Source: Streptomyces celluloflavus
GTDB lineage: Bacteria; Actinomycetota; Actinomycetes; Streptomycetales; Streptomycetaceae
Direction of reading: 5' to 3'
Assembly: GCA_000720995.1 (NCBI GenBank)
Contig: JOEL01000036.1
Coordinates: 62,001 to 126,000, forward strand
Length of the DNA: 64,000 bases
In this document: positions 36,060 to 44,685 of the stretch, in pieces
Layout of the letters: every line of letters starts with the position of its first letter
How positions within the stretch are numbered: the first letter of the stretch is position 1
Translations under genes and position numbers: made by a program
Notes under the pieces: generated by a model
The model's input: only the letters and a program-made list of their open reading frames with translations
Databases searched by the model: none
Told to the model about the DNA's origin: nothing

Positions 36060-36156
36060 GGTCCGCGTCATCGGCAGGCGCTGCGGCCGCGGCACCGGTA
36101 GCGAGGAATACCGCGGTGAGAAGGCCCGTGAGAATTACGGCGAGACGACGAAGCAT
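35965..36156 (-). CDS. small secreted protein
   Basis: A 63-residue exported protein: MLRRLAVILTGLLTAVFLAT is the start of a strong signal peptide, cleaved near AAAA-PADD. The mature ~37 residues (DLTPRERAGLHFAGDLLGAL, then FGGGSPHHDRGF) have a short amphipathic stretch and a His/Asp tail. I prefer ATG 36156 because AGGGA lies 7 bases upstream; ATG 36162 is in frame. It overlaps the extended 3' end of the SLT gene by 95 bp on the other strand. Function unknown. Confidence 0.75.
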   Translation of the reverse strand: MLRRLAVILTGLLTAVFLATGAAAAAPADDADLTPRERAGLHFAGDLLGALFGGGSPHHDRGF

Positions 36157-36639
36157 GTTCATTTCCCTACGGTGAGTGACTGCTGAGAGTGGTCCCACTT
36201 TCCGGGAAGGGGGAACGGCCGGCCATTCGACAGCCCGGTCGCTGCTACGAACGGACCAGCATCGCCGCCTTATCGCGGTATGTCCGCTTCGTTATCGCGG
36301 TACAGCCTCTCCGCCTTACAGCGGCTCTCACCACACGGGCGGCATACCTGCCTCCATACCGGCCTCAATGCCGATCTCAGAGCCGATCGCGGAGCCGATC
36401 TCGCGGTTTGGCCCGCCGTTGCCGTTGCGCTGTCGCGTCTCATGGGGACTGACACCCGTGCGAACTCTTTCCGGTCAAGGACGGTCCACGGCAGTACAGA
36501 GCGACAGAGGCGATGGAAGGCAGCGGTGGCCAATCGAATCCGGTCGCCACGCCCGCACTCTCGGCTTCATCCGGCACCGAGGCGGCGAAAGCGGCGGAGG
36601 CGGCGCGGTCGAAAGAAGCCGTGAACGAGACAGCTGAGG
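36157..36639. other. 483-bp intergenic stretch
   Basis: No supported gene. 36340-36410 carries a CCGATC/CCGAGC-type 6-bp periodic run (CATACCGGCCTCAATGCCGA and similar), the same kind of low-complexity DNA as in several coding inserts of this window. Confidence 0.4.
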
Positions 36640-36895
36640 CGGACGAGACCCGCATTCCGCAGGTGAAGCAGGTCACTTCGGGGTGCCACCGGAAGGGGGT
36701 CCGAAACCCCCGCCAGGTGATGCGGCGCACAGGAGCCACGTCACGTACGAACCCGGCTAGTCGCGATGATTCCGGCCCTACACCGCCAAACAAGGCCACA
36801 AACTCGGACATCTCGGACTATCTCACGAAGATAGGTAGTACGTCACACCTTTGCCACCGCCCCCGAGCCGCGTTAACCATAGTTCGAGCAGCACC
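36640..36895 (+). promoter_or_regulatory. ydaO-like (c-di-AMP) riboswitch candidate, copy 2
   Basis: The leader of the second SLT gene repeats the layout of copy 1: GGGGGTCCGAAACCCCC hairpin and GCCAGGTGATGCGG (36713-36726), hairpin CTATCT/AGATAG with loop CACGA (36818-36834) followed by GTAG, then CCTTTGCCACCG and GCGTTAACC (36870-36878) and GAGCAGC. Against copy 1 the loop CACGA is identical, while one stem pair changes from C-G to T-A, a compensating change that supports RNA structure. Borders are approximate. Confidence 0.6.
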
Positions 36896-37011
36896 GAGAA
36901 CGAGCCTGCGACTTCCGCCAGAGCGGCGAACGCGGCTACGACCCTCGGTCTCACACGCGCCGCCGAAGGCCGTCTCCCCGCCCGACAAGCACCTGGAAGA
37001 GGTCACTCCGC

Positions 37012-37599
37012 ATGCTCAGCTTCAACCTGCCCCGCACCGCCCGCATCACCCGCACCACCCGTGCCCACAAGGTCGCCACCGTCGTCCTGGTCGCCGCCGG
37101 CGCCACCACCGCCCTGACCGCCACGGCGCAGCCCAGCCACGCGCAGACCACCGCCTCCCATGCAGCGGCCGCGGTCAAGCCCGTCAGCGCCAACGGCCTG
37201 CCCGCCGCGCCGAAGGCCGACGCCGGCACGACCGACGGGGCGAACAACTCGTCCGTCGCCGACAGCATCAAGGTGACCGCCGTCGCCAAGCAGGACGACG
37301 CCGCCAAGAAGGCCACCCAGCACCCGGACAATCTCGACGGCTGGATCCGCACATCCCTCGACATCATGCACTCCAAGGGCATACCCGGCAGCTACGAGGG
37401 CCTGCAGCGCAACATCATGCGCGAGTCCAACGGCAACCCCAACGCCGTCAACGACTGGGACGTCAACGCCGTCAACGGAATCCCCTCCAAGGGGCTCCTC
37501 CAGGTGATCCAGCCCACCTTCGACACCTACCACGTCGAAGGCACCGCCAAGAACCTCACCGACCCCATCGCCAACATCACCGCCGCCGCCAACGGCTGA
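37012..37599 (+). CDS. secreted SLT-domain transglycosylase, copy 2
   Basis: A 195-residue exported protein, the intact paralogue of the gene at 35268. The signal peptide ends near residue 42 (QPSHAQ). VKPVSANGLPAAPKADAG is shared with copy 1. The transglycosylase domain has PDNLDGWIRTSLDIMHSKG, NIMRESNGNPNAVNDWD with the catalytic Glu and GIPSKGLLQVIQPTFDTY, and ends ITAAANG-stop. It should cleave peptidoglycan glycan strands in the wall. It is controlled by its own ydaO-like leader, and a perfect hairpin terminator follows. Confidence 0.92.
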   Translation: MLSFNLPRTARITRTTRAHKVATVVLVAAGATTALTATAQPSHAQTTASHAAAAVKPVSANGLPAAPKADAGTTDGANNSSVADSIKVTAVAKQDDAAKKATQHPDNLDGWIRTSLDIMHSKGIPGSYEGLQRNIMRESNGNPNAVNDWDVNAVNGIPSKGLLQVIQPTFDTYHVEGTAKNLTDPIANITAAANG

Positions 37600-37662
37600 C
37601 AAGAGCACATCGACGTAGACGGCGAAGCGGCGGAATGGCGCGTTCGCCGCTGCGCACAGGAG

Positions 37663-37689
37663 CGGGCCCCGGTATACCGGGGCCCGTTT
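37663..37689 (+). terminator. palindromic terminator
   Basis: CGGGCCCCGGTA (37663-37674) is directly followed by its complement TACCGGGGCCCG (37675-37686) and TTT, forming a 10-bp stem with a TATA loop and a short T-run. Confidence 0.85.
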
Positions 37690-37933
37690 CTGCGTGCGCC
37701 GTGACCACCGTGGGTCCGGGTTGGATCAGATCTGCCCCGATCCGGTCCGGGTCAGATCGGGCCGCCAGGAGCGGTTATGACGGCCAGACGGGTGACAAGG
37801 CCGGGCCCGTCGGCAGCCTGACGGCCTGTTGGGTCAGGAGAGTGAGCAGTTGAGCGTATAAGTCTTCTTATCGGCAGGATTCTGCTCAAAAACTGCCGAA
37901 CCTGACCCAACCGAAGGCTCTCGGAGGCACGCG

Positions 37934-38788
37934 ATGCCCTTGCGCAGATCCGGTCCGGCCCGCCGCACACTCCCCCTTGCGGCCGGAACTCTCGCTTCTC
38001 TCTTCTCCGTGCTCGTTCTGCCCCTCGCGCTGCCCGGCACCGCTGGAGCGGCGGATACGAGGAAGGTCCCCGCCCACCCGGAGCAGGACTGGATGGGCTC
38101 CACGATCGCCGCCCACGAGGGCGGCCAGCGCGCCACCGGCTCCGAGCCGCGGACCACGTCCGCGAATGTGTCCGGCGTGGACGTCTCCAGCCACAACGGC
38201 GACGTCGACTGGCCGGCGATGCGCGAGAGCGGTGTGCGCTTCGCGTACGTCAAGGCCACGGAGGGCACGGGCTACAAGAACCCGTACTTCACCCAGCAGT
38301 ACAAGGGCGCCTACGACGCCGACATGATCCATGGCGCGTACCACTTCGCGCTGCCCGACCACTCCAGCGGTGCCGAGCAGGCGACGTACTTCGCCCACCA
38401 CGGCGGCGGCTGGACCAAGGACGGCAAGACGCTGCCCGGGGCGCTCGACATGGAGTACAACCCCTACGGCGACACCTGCTACGGCAAGAGCGCCTCGGCG
38501 ATGGTCAGCTGGATCGCGGAGTTCTTCAGGACCTATCGGGAGAAGACCGGCCGCGACGCGATCATCTACACCTCCGCCAACTGGTGGAAGCAGTGCACCG
38601 AGGAGTCCGGCAAGTTCGGCAAGACGAACCCGCTGTGGGTCCCGCGGTACGGCACGTCGGTGGGCACACTGCCGGCCGGCTGGAAGTACCACACCATCTG
38701 GCAGTACACGTCCACGGGCCAGACTGTCGGCGACCGCAACCGCTTCAACGGCGCCTACAGCCGCCTCAAGGCGCTCGCGAACGGCTGA
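37934..38788 (+). CDS. secreted GH25 muramidase (lysozyme)
   Basis: A 284-residue exported lysozyme that cuts MurNAc-GlcNAc bonds. The signal peptide ends near GTAGAA (residue 40). The GH25 barrel has GVDVSSHNGDVDW (Asp83), FAYVKATEGTGYKNPYF, IHGAYHFALPD and the catalytic ALDMEYNPYG (Asp172, Glu174), then VPRYGTSVG and IWQYTSTGQ. ATG 37934 follows GGAGG. It is a single-domain Cellosyl-type enzyme without a wall-binding module. It stands next to the SLT genes, with a strong terminator behind it. Confidence 0.95.
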   Translation: MPLRRSGPARRTLPLAAGTLASLFSVLVLPLALPGTAGAADTRKVPAHPEQDWMGSTIAAHEGGQRATGSEPRTTSANVSGVDVSSHNGDVDWPAMRESGVRFAYVKATEGTGYKNPYFTQQYKGAYDADMIHGAYHFALPDHSSGAEQATYFAHHGGGWTKDGKTLPGALDMEYNPYGDTCYGKSASAMVSWIAEFFRTYREKTGRDAIIYTSANWWKQCTEESGKFGKTNPLWVPRYGTSVGTLPAGWKYHTIWQYTSTGQTVGDRNRFNGAYSRLKALANG

Positions 38789-38825
38789 CGGCTCTCGCGA
38801 ACGGCCGCCCCGGCGGCCCACCGGC

Positions 38826-38869
38826 ACGGCCGGTCCCCGGCACCCGAGGAGGTGCCGGGGACCGGCCGT
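38826..38869 (+). terminator. 19-bp perfect hairpin
   Basis: ACGGCCGGTCCCCGGCACC (38826-38844) pairs exactly with 38851-38869 across CGAGGA. It lies 38 bases after the muramidase stop. The remaining gap to 39214 has no gene. Confidence 0.88.
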
Positions 38870-39214
38870 TGCCGCTCCGGTCGTGGTCCTGTGGAGCGAC
38901 GGGCGGGGACATGCGAAGCGAGTGCCGCGTGACGGCCGGAAGATCGGTCGGTCAGGCGGTCGGGCAGTCGGGCCGCGTCGATTTCATCATCATCTTTGGC
39001 GGATTTTTCCATCATCAACTCTTGGCGGAGAGCGGGCAATTCGCGCTGAGGTGGGATAACGCGCTGCGCGGAGACTCCACTTGAGATGTGGGGAGCGCGG
39101 CTGCCGGAGGGGCGGGTGGAACGTCGCCGGCGGGAGTACAACCATCCCCGGCCGGCCGGTGTCCAACACTGCGAAAAGGCCACGCGAAGTACCTCACCCA
39201 ACGGGGGTATTCCC

Positions 39215-39670
39215 ATGAAGCGTTCCCGGACCATGGCAGGATCCGCGGTGCTCGCCCTGGCGAGTATCGCCACGATGGCGACGGCCACCACGGCGTCGGC
39301 CGCTCCGGCGCGCACCACCGCCGCGTACAACGGCGCTTGTGGAAGCGGCTACAGCGTAGTGAATTCCGTACCCGTCAGCGGAAAGGGAACGGTGTATCTG
39401 ACGTACAGCGCGAAGACCGGGAAGAACTGCGTCATCACGCAGCGGAACAACACCGGCAAGGCCGTACACATATACGCCTATCTCGAAACGACCGAGCCGA
39501 ACTCCACCACCGTTCAGGACAGGGGAAATTACACGTCCTACGCGGGACCGATCTACCTGGCCGCCAAGGGCCGATGTGTGAACTGGGGCGGCACGATCGA
39601 GACCGTCGGCGCCGACATCTCCGGGTCGAACTGCGGCCGGCTGGCCGCCGGGACGGTGACGCACCACTGA
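39215..39670 (+). CDS. secreted SapA-like (spore-associated protein A) protein
   Basis: A 151-residue exported protein. The signal peptide ends at ASAAPA. The mature sequence AYNGACGSGYSVVNSVPVSG, VYLTYSAKTGKNCVITQRNN, YTSYAGPIYLAAKGRCVNWG and ISGSNCG has four cysteines, likely two disulfides. It matches the pattern I know for the Streptomyces SapA-type proteins found on spores and in the medium. No enzyme motif. ATG 39215 follows a GGGGG run. Role in the envelope or spore surface is inferred. Confidence 0.75.
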   Translation: MKRSRTMAGSAVLALASIATMATATTASAAPARTTAAYNGACGSGYSVVNSVPVSGKGTVYLTYSAKTGKNCVITQRNNTGKAVHIYAYLETTEPNSTTVQDRGNYTSYAGPIYLAAKGRCVNWGGTIETVGADISGSNCGRLAAGTVTHH

Positions 39671-39680
39671 GCGGATTACG

Positions 39681-39721
39681 ACGGCGGGTTCCCGGGCATC
39701 GCGCGCCCGGGGGCCCGCCGT
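39681..39721 (+). terminator. hairpin terminator
   Basis: ACGGCGGGTTCCCGGGC (39681-39697) pairs with 39705-39721 through 15 Watson-Crick and two G-T pairs. It lies 10 bases after the SapA-like gene. The rest of the gap to 40081 shows no gene. Confidence 0.8.
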
Positions 39722-40081
39722 TCGCGTAGCGACCGTCCGCCGAGGGGCGCCGGCCCGGGACCAGGCTCGCCGGACGGGGCGGCAGCCGATCACCGTGACG
39801 CCCTCCTGCCAGAGCACGGAGGGCTTCGGACCCGTCCTGCGGAGGGCACAAACCCGGTGGCGCCCGGCGCCGGTCCGATTTCCCCAGCCTTCGCTCGCTG
39901 CCCTTAAATGCCGTACGGGCCAGGCAAGTTGGAGGGGCGGAGAGCGGGTGGTGCGGGCCTCACCGGTCCGCACCACGTCTCACCGGGGCCGGTCCGCCTC
40001 GTGAGCGGTCCGCCACACCAGCCATTCCCTCACCGGCCGTTCCCTCATCGGCCGTTCACCGCACGGGCACGGCAGTGCGGT

Positions 40082-40486
40082 TCACGCGTCCGATGGTGCC
40101 GTTCCGTGGCTGCCGTACGGCTGGGTGAGGATTTCCATACCGTGGCCGGACGGGTCCAGGAAGTACACGCCGCGCCCGCCGTGGTGGTGGTTGATCTCGC
40201 CCGGCTGCCGTATGTGGGGGTCTGCGTAGTACGCGATCCCGGCGTCCTGGATACGGGCGAAGGCCGCGTCGAACTCTTCCTCCGAGACGAGGAAGGCGTA
40301 GTGCTGCGCGCGGATCAACTCGGGGTCGGCGGTGGCGAAGTCCAGGGTGACGCCGTTGTCGGTGGCGACAGGGACGAAGGGGCCCCACGCCGTACCGACC
40401 CGCAGATCAAGGATGTTCGCCAGAAATTCGGCGGAAGCCCGGTTGTCTTGGGCGAAAACGATGGTGTGGTTCAACTCGACTGACAC
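40082..40486 (-). CDS. VOC-family (glyoxalase/bleomycin-resistance/dioxygenase) protein
   Basis: A 134-residue vicinal-oxygen-chelate protein with two beta-alpha-beta-beta-beta modules. Likely metal ligands are His in LNHTIVFAQDN, His in RAQHYAFLVSEEEFD and Glu in GHGMEILTQPYG. GRGVYFLDPSGHGMEI is the usual C-terminal module. GTG 40486 has GGAGG 9 bases upstream; the much longer open frame upstream is not coding. Possible roles are resistance, isomerase or dioxygenase activity. Confidence 0.88.
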   Translation of the reverse strand: MSVELNHTIVFAQDNRASAEFLANILDLRVGTAWGPFVPVATDNGVTLDFATADPELIRAQHYAFLVSEEEFDAAFARIQDAGIAYYADPHIRQPGEINHHHGGRGVYFLDPSGHGMEILTQPYGSHGTAPSDA

Positions 40487-40731
40487 GGTGCAATGCCTCC
40501 AGAAGGCATCTACCGGGCACCTCCACGCCTCACCCGGCCGGTGACCGACGCGCGATGCCGTACCGTGATTCCACCATGATCCATTGCGGTTGTCACAGGC
40601 GGGCCCGCCCCCGGCCGGTCCGTCCCGGACGCCGTGTGCGGCGCCGAAGTCCCAGCGGCGCAACCGCTCCCGGCCCGCGCCCCGATCCGCTTCGGTGCGG
40701 GGTGCAGCAGGCACGGAGCGCAACCGGCGGG

Positions 40732-41868
40732 CTACGGCGCGGTCGCCGTCGCCGTGCTCTCCCGGGCCTCCAGATGCGGCAGTTCGCCCTGTACGGTGCG
40801 CAGCGGTCCGCCGTCGAGGACGGCGAGCAGTTCCCGGGCGGCGAGCCGGCCGAAGCCGGCGGTGTCGCGGACCAGGGCGGTCAGCCGGGGGTGGGTGACC
40901 CGGCACAGTGCGGAGTCGTCCCAGGCCACGATCGACAGCCTGCCCGGTACGGGGATACCGCGCCCGGCGGCGACCGAGGCGCCGGCCACGGCCATCACGT
41001 CGTTGTCGTAGATGATCGCCGTGGGCGGTTCGGCCGCGTCGAGGATGTGGCGGGTGACTTCGGCCCCTTCGGCGTCGGAGTAGTCGGTGGTCACCGACCG
41101 GACGTGCCGTTCGTCGAGGCCCCGCAGATCCGCCTCGGCGCGCAGCGAGCGGATCCGGCGTTCGGTGTGGGCGAGCCCCGGCATCCCCGCGACGTGCACG
41201 ATCCGGCGGTGGCCGAGCCCGTAGAGGTGGTCGAGAACGCAGGCCATGGCCCTGGAGTCGTCGGCCCAGACGGTGGAGTGCAGCGGCGGTGCGGCCGCCG
41301 GGTGTGGGACCGGTCCGGTGCCCGCCGCGTCCTGGCCGGCCGGTGCGGCACCCGGTGCACCGAGGCCGGCCGGGCCGCCTACGATGACCGCGGGCAGTCC
41401 GAGGGAGGCGAGCAGTTCCGGCCGCGGATCGTCGCTGCGCGGGTCGACGACGAGGACGCCGTCCACCCGCCGTTCGGCCCACCAGCGCCGGTAGACGGCG
41501 CATTCGGTGTCGAGATCCTCCACCACCTGGAAGAGGAGTGCGATGTTGCGCGCCGAGAGCACTTCCTGGATGCCGGAGACGAGCTGGAGGAAGAAGGACT
41601 CCACGCCCAGCGTGCGGGCGGGGCGGGCGAGCACCAGGCCCGCGCAGCCGGCCCGTTCGCCGGAGAGCGCGCGGGCGGCGCTGTTGGCCTGCCAGCCGAG
41701 TTCCTCCGCGACGCGGCGTACCCGTGCGCGGGTGTCCTGCGAGACGCCGGGCCGGTCGTTGAGCGCGAAGGAGACGGCGCTCTCCGACACCCCGGCGCGG
41801 CGGGCGATGTCCTTGATCGTGGGCCGGCGCGCCGGCTTACGGCGGGCGGCCTCACCGGGCGCTGTCAT
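40732..41868 (-). CDS. LacI-family regulator of the glycan locus
   Basis: A 378-residue LacI/GalR repressor. The N-terminal helix-turn-helix is TIKDIARRAGVSESAVSFAL, with hinge WQANSAARALSG. The periplasmic-binding-like core follows (GLVLARP..., VDGVLVVDPRSDD, IIYDNDVMAVAGASVAAGRG, SIVAWDDSALC). An Ala/Pro/Gly-rich insert near 165-190 is unusual. ATG 41868 follows GAGGAG. It is divergent from the sugar-binding-protein operon, and matching 14-bp palindromes lie upstream of both, so it probably represses both until a glycan-derived sugar binds. Confidence 0.93.
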   Translation of the reverse strand: MTAPGEAARRKPARRPTIKDIARRAGVSESAVSFALNDRPGVSQDTRARVRRVAEELGWQANSAARALSGERAGCAGLVLARPARTLGVESFFLQLVSGIQEVLSARNIALLFQVVEDLDTECAVYRRWWAERRVDGVLVVDPRSDDPRPELLASLGLPAVIVGGPAGLGAPGAAPAGQDAAGTGPVPHPAAAPPLHSTVWADDSRAMACVLDHLYGLGHRRIVHVAGMPGLAHTERRIRSLRAEADLRGLDERHVRSVTTDYSDAEGAEVTRHILDAAEPPTAIIYDNDVMAVAGASVAAGRGIPVPGRLSIVAWDDSALCRVTHPRLTALVRDTAGFGRLAARELLAVLDGGPLRTVQGELPHLEARESTATATAP

Positions 41869-41948
41869 GGCGGGCTCCTCGTGCGGTGGGTCGGACGCGT
41901 CTCGTGCGGGGGATACGGAGGTGCGCGGGACAGCTCCGGAACCGCGAC

Positions 41949-41962
41949 CTAAACCGCATTAG
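41949..41962. promoter_or_regulatory. LacI operator O1 (regulator side)
   Basis: CTAAACCGCATTAG, a 4-bp CTAA/TTAG dyad matching the operon-side site at 12 of 14 or more positions (only the sixth base differs in the shared core CTAAAnCGCATTAG). It lies 80 bp before the LacI start, fitting autoregulation. Confidence 0.7.
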
Positions 41963-42167
41963 TGCGCCCCAGTGTGATCAGCGTCTCGGGGCATGTCAAA
42001 CGATGTGTCAGCATTCCGTGGATCCGGGTCGTCGAAAGATCGCGCATACACGGCATACCGGGGACGAAGCCGCAGGTCACCTGCCCGGCGACCGGCCGGA
42101 AGCCGACAGGTGACCAGCCGGTGACCAATCCGTTACCGATCTCCCGGCAATCGCTCGCAGTCGGCTA

Positions 42168-42196
42168 TTGACACCTACTAAAACGCATTAGTACCG
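42168..42196 (+). promoter_or_regulatory. operon promoter with LacI operator O2
   Basis: TTGACA (42168-42173) is a perfect -35 box. TACTAAAACGCATTAGTA (42176-42193), a dyad with 6-bp arms, fills the space to the -10 region (TAGTAC or AGTACC). The operator core equals O1. A LacI dimer here would exclude RNA polymerase. A weaker half-match CAAAACAATTAG occurs at 42361-42372. The 200-base leader to 42407 has no other clear element. Confidence 0.72.
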
Positions 42197-42407
42197 TCTG
42201 CCGCATCACCCCCCGAGGGCCCGCAGGAAAGGGGCCGTCCCGGTCGGTGACGGGACATGCGCGTCTCATGTTTTCGCCTGTCCCAGCAGGATTCTGACGC
42301 AACGCCGGATCGATCCGGAAGACGTCACGCAGGCATCGGTCGCATCGTCGACGGCTGCCGCAAAACAATTAGACATGGTTCTGGTCCGAGCAAAGGAGCC
42401 CGCCAGC

Positions 42408-43709
42408 ATGCGTATATCCCGTCGAGCAGCTGCCGCCACAGCGGTCCTGGTCACATCGGCACTCGCCCTCACCGCGTGCGGGGCATCGGGCAGCTCGGGC
42501 GGCTCCGACGCCTCGGGCGAGGTGACGGGCAAGGTCGAGGGCCAGGTGACGTTCCAGACCTGGAACCTCAAGGCCAATTTCAAGGATTATTTCGAAGGCG
42601 TCATCGCGGACTTCGAGAAGAAGTATCCGGGCGCCAAGGTGAAGTGGATCGACCAGCCTGCCGAGGGCTACCCGCAGAAGCTGAGCGCCGATGCCGCCGG
42701 CGGTACGCTCCCCGACGTCGTCAATGTGTCGCCGGACCTCGCCTACCCGCTGGCCAAGGCCGGGCTCGCACTCGATCTGGAAAAGGCCGCCGGTAAATAC
42801 CGCGGCGAGTATCTCGACGGGGCCTGGAAGAGCCAGCAGATGCCGGGCATGAAGGGCGTCTACGCCTTCCCCTGGTACCTGAACACCGGCCCGATGTTCT
42901 ACAACAAGGATCTGTTCAAGCAGGCCGGCCTCGACCCGGAGAAGCCGCCGAAGACGTACGACCAGCTCTTCGAGAACGCCATCTCGATGGCGGAGAAGAG
43001 CGACCGCAAGATCGCGATGCTCGCGAGCACCCCGTCGATCGAGGACTTCGGGCGCTACGGCGTGCGGCTGATGAACGACCAGGGCACGGAGTTCACCTTC
43101 AACGAGCTCAAGGGCGTCGAGCTGCTCCAGCACTTCAAGGACCTGTACGAGGCCGGGGCGCTGGACTCCCAGGCGCTCACCGCGCAGGCCGAGTCCGCCG
43201 GGCGCAAGTTCCAGCAGCAGTCCGTGGCCATGAACCCGGGCAGCGCGCTCGACCTGGACAAGTTCAAGAAGGAGGCTCCGAGCCTCTACAAGAACGTCGG
43301 CATCACGGACAACGTCAACAACACCGGCAAGGCCAACATGTATGTGCAGGGCCTGATGGTGAACGCGCAGAGCAAGGTCAAGCCGGCGGCCGTCGCGTTC
43401 GCGCACTTCGTCACCGACAAGGACAACCAGATGTCCTTCGCCAAGAAGGTCACGATCTTCCCGAGCACCAAGGGCTCGCTGGACGACCCGTACTTCACCA
43501 AGGAGGACGGCACCGACGCGACCCGTGTCCGGGTGGCCTCGGCCAAGTCCCTCAAGAACGCGGTGAACTACACGCCGGTGCTGCTCAGTGACCAGATGAA
43601 GACCGTGCTGCGCAACGCCGTTGCCAAGGCCGTACAGGGCAAGCAGTCCCCCAAGGACGCTCTGGACGGCGCCGTCGCCGAGTGTAACCGCCTGCTCAAG
43701 ACAAACTGA
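42408..43709 (+). CDS. sugar ABC transporter solute-binding lipoprotein
   Basis: A 433-residue family 1 extracellular binding protein. The signal peptide ends in lipobox LTAC (Cys24), then a Gly/Ser linker. VTFQTWNLKANFKDYFEGVI, DFEKKYPGAKVKWIDQPAEG, LPDVVNVSPDLAYPLAKAGL and the aromatic-rich VYAFPWYLNTGPMFYNKDLF are typical of oligosaccharide binders. ATG 42408 follows AAAGGAG at 9 bases. First gene of the operon, with two permeases behind it. By context it captures glycan fragments released by the GH85 enzyme. Confidence 0.95.
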   Translation: MRISRRAAAATAVLVTSALALTACGASGSSGGSDASGEVTGKVEGQVTFQTWNLKANFKDYFEGVIADFEKKYPGAKVKWIDQPAEGYPQKLSADAAGGTLPDVVNVSPDLAYPLAKAGLALDLEKAAGKYRGEYLDGAWKSQQMPGMKGVYAFPWYLNTGPMFYNKDLFKQAGLDPEKPPKTYDQLFENAISMAEKSDRKIAMLASTPSIEDFGRYGVRLMNDQGTEFTFNELKGVELLQHFKDLYEAGALDSQALTAQAESAGRKFQQQSVAMNPGSALDLDKFKKEAPSLYKNVGITDNVNNTGKANMYVQGLMVNAQSKVKPAAVAFAHFVTDKDNQMSFAKKVTIFPSTKGSLDDPYFTKEDGTDATRVRVASAKSLKNAVNYTPVLLSDQMKTVLRNAVAKAVQGKQSPKDALDGAVAECNRLLKTN

Positions 43710-43719
43710 GGCACACACC

Positions 43720-44685
43720 GTGAAGACCGATACGACGCCGCGGGGCAAGCCCGCCGCGGTCTCCGGCCCGGCAGGCACCCCGCCGCCGGGCACGGCGAAG
43801 CAACGGATCCGCGGGATCCGTACGCATCTGCCGTCAAGTCCCTGGCTGTTCCTGGCCCCCGGACTGCTGATTGTGGCTGGTTTCAGCCTGTATCCGTTCC
43901 TGAGCACCGTGGTGAGTTCCTTCACCAACGACCGCACCCTCACCAAGGGGGAGTTCGTCGGCGGCGCCAACTACCAGGAACTGATCCATGACGCGATGTT
44001 CTGGACGGGACTGCGTAACAGCCTGCTGTACGTCGTGGGGGCCGTACCGCTGCTGGTGATCCTGCCGCTGCTGCTGGCCATGCTCGTCCAGCGGCACATC
44101 CCCGGGATCACCTTCTTCCGGTCCGCGTTCTACACCCCCGTCGTCGCATCGGTCGTCGTGGTGGGGCTGATCTGGGTCTGGCTGCTGGACGACCGCGGGC
44201 TGATCAACGCGGTGCTGGAAACGGTCGGCTTCGGCAAGGTCGGCTTCCTCAGCGATCCCTGGCTGCTGCTGCTCAGCTCGATAGGAGTCACGGTCTGGAA
44301 GGGCCTCGGCTACTACATGATCATTTACCTGGCGGCGCTCGCCAACGTCCCCAGGGAACTGCACGAGGCGTGCGCGGTGGACGGTGCGGGAGCGTTCCGG
44401 CGCTTCATGACCGTCACCGTGCCCGCGGTGCGCTCCACGATGGTGCTGGTGGCCGCGCTCTCGTCGGTCGGTGCCTTCAAGGTGTTCTCCGAGGTCTATC
44501 TGATGGCGGGGCCGTCCGGCGGCCCCGCCGGCGAGGACACCACCCTGGTGATGCTCGTCCAGCAGGTCGGCACGGGCCTCAGCGGCCGGGTCGGCTACGC
44601 CTCGGCGCTGTCCGTGGTGGTCTTCATCATCACGCTCGGCCTGATGCTTCTGGTGATGCGTGCCAACCGCAAGGAGGACGCATGA
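43720..44685 (+). CDS. sugar ABC transporter permease (MalF type)
   Basis: A 321-residue inner-membrane permease with six transmembrane segments. The EAA loop, which docks the ATPase, is HEACAVDGAGAFRRFMTVTV. GTG 43720 follows GAGG, 10 bases after the binding-protein stop. The stop overlaps the next ATG (ATGA), so translation is coupled. No ATPase gene is in the cluster; in Streptomyces such CUT1 systems share the MsiK ATPase. Confidence 0.95.
   Translation: MKTDTTPRGKPAAVSGPAGTPPPGTAKQRIRGIRTHLPSSPWLFLAPGLLIVAGFSLYPFLSTVVSSFTNDRTLTKGEFVGGANYQELIHDAMFWTGLRNSLLYVVGAVPLLVILPLLLAMLVQRHIPGITFFRSAFYTPVVASVVVVGLIWVWLLDDRGLINAVLETVGFGKVGFLSDPWLLLLSSIGVTVWKGLGYYMIIYLAALANVPRELHEACAVDGAGAFRRFMTVTVPAVRSTMVLVAALSSVGAFKVFSEVYLMAGPSGGPAGEDTTLVMLVQQVGTGLSGRVGYASALSVVVFIITLGLMLLVMRANRKEDA

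Noticed and set aside
40487-41503. N-terminal extension of the VOC protein
   Set aside because: It is antisense to the LacI gene and has no homology; a GTG with good GGAGG at 40486 fits the family length.
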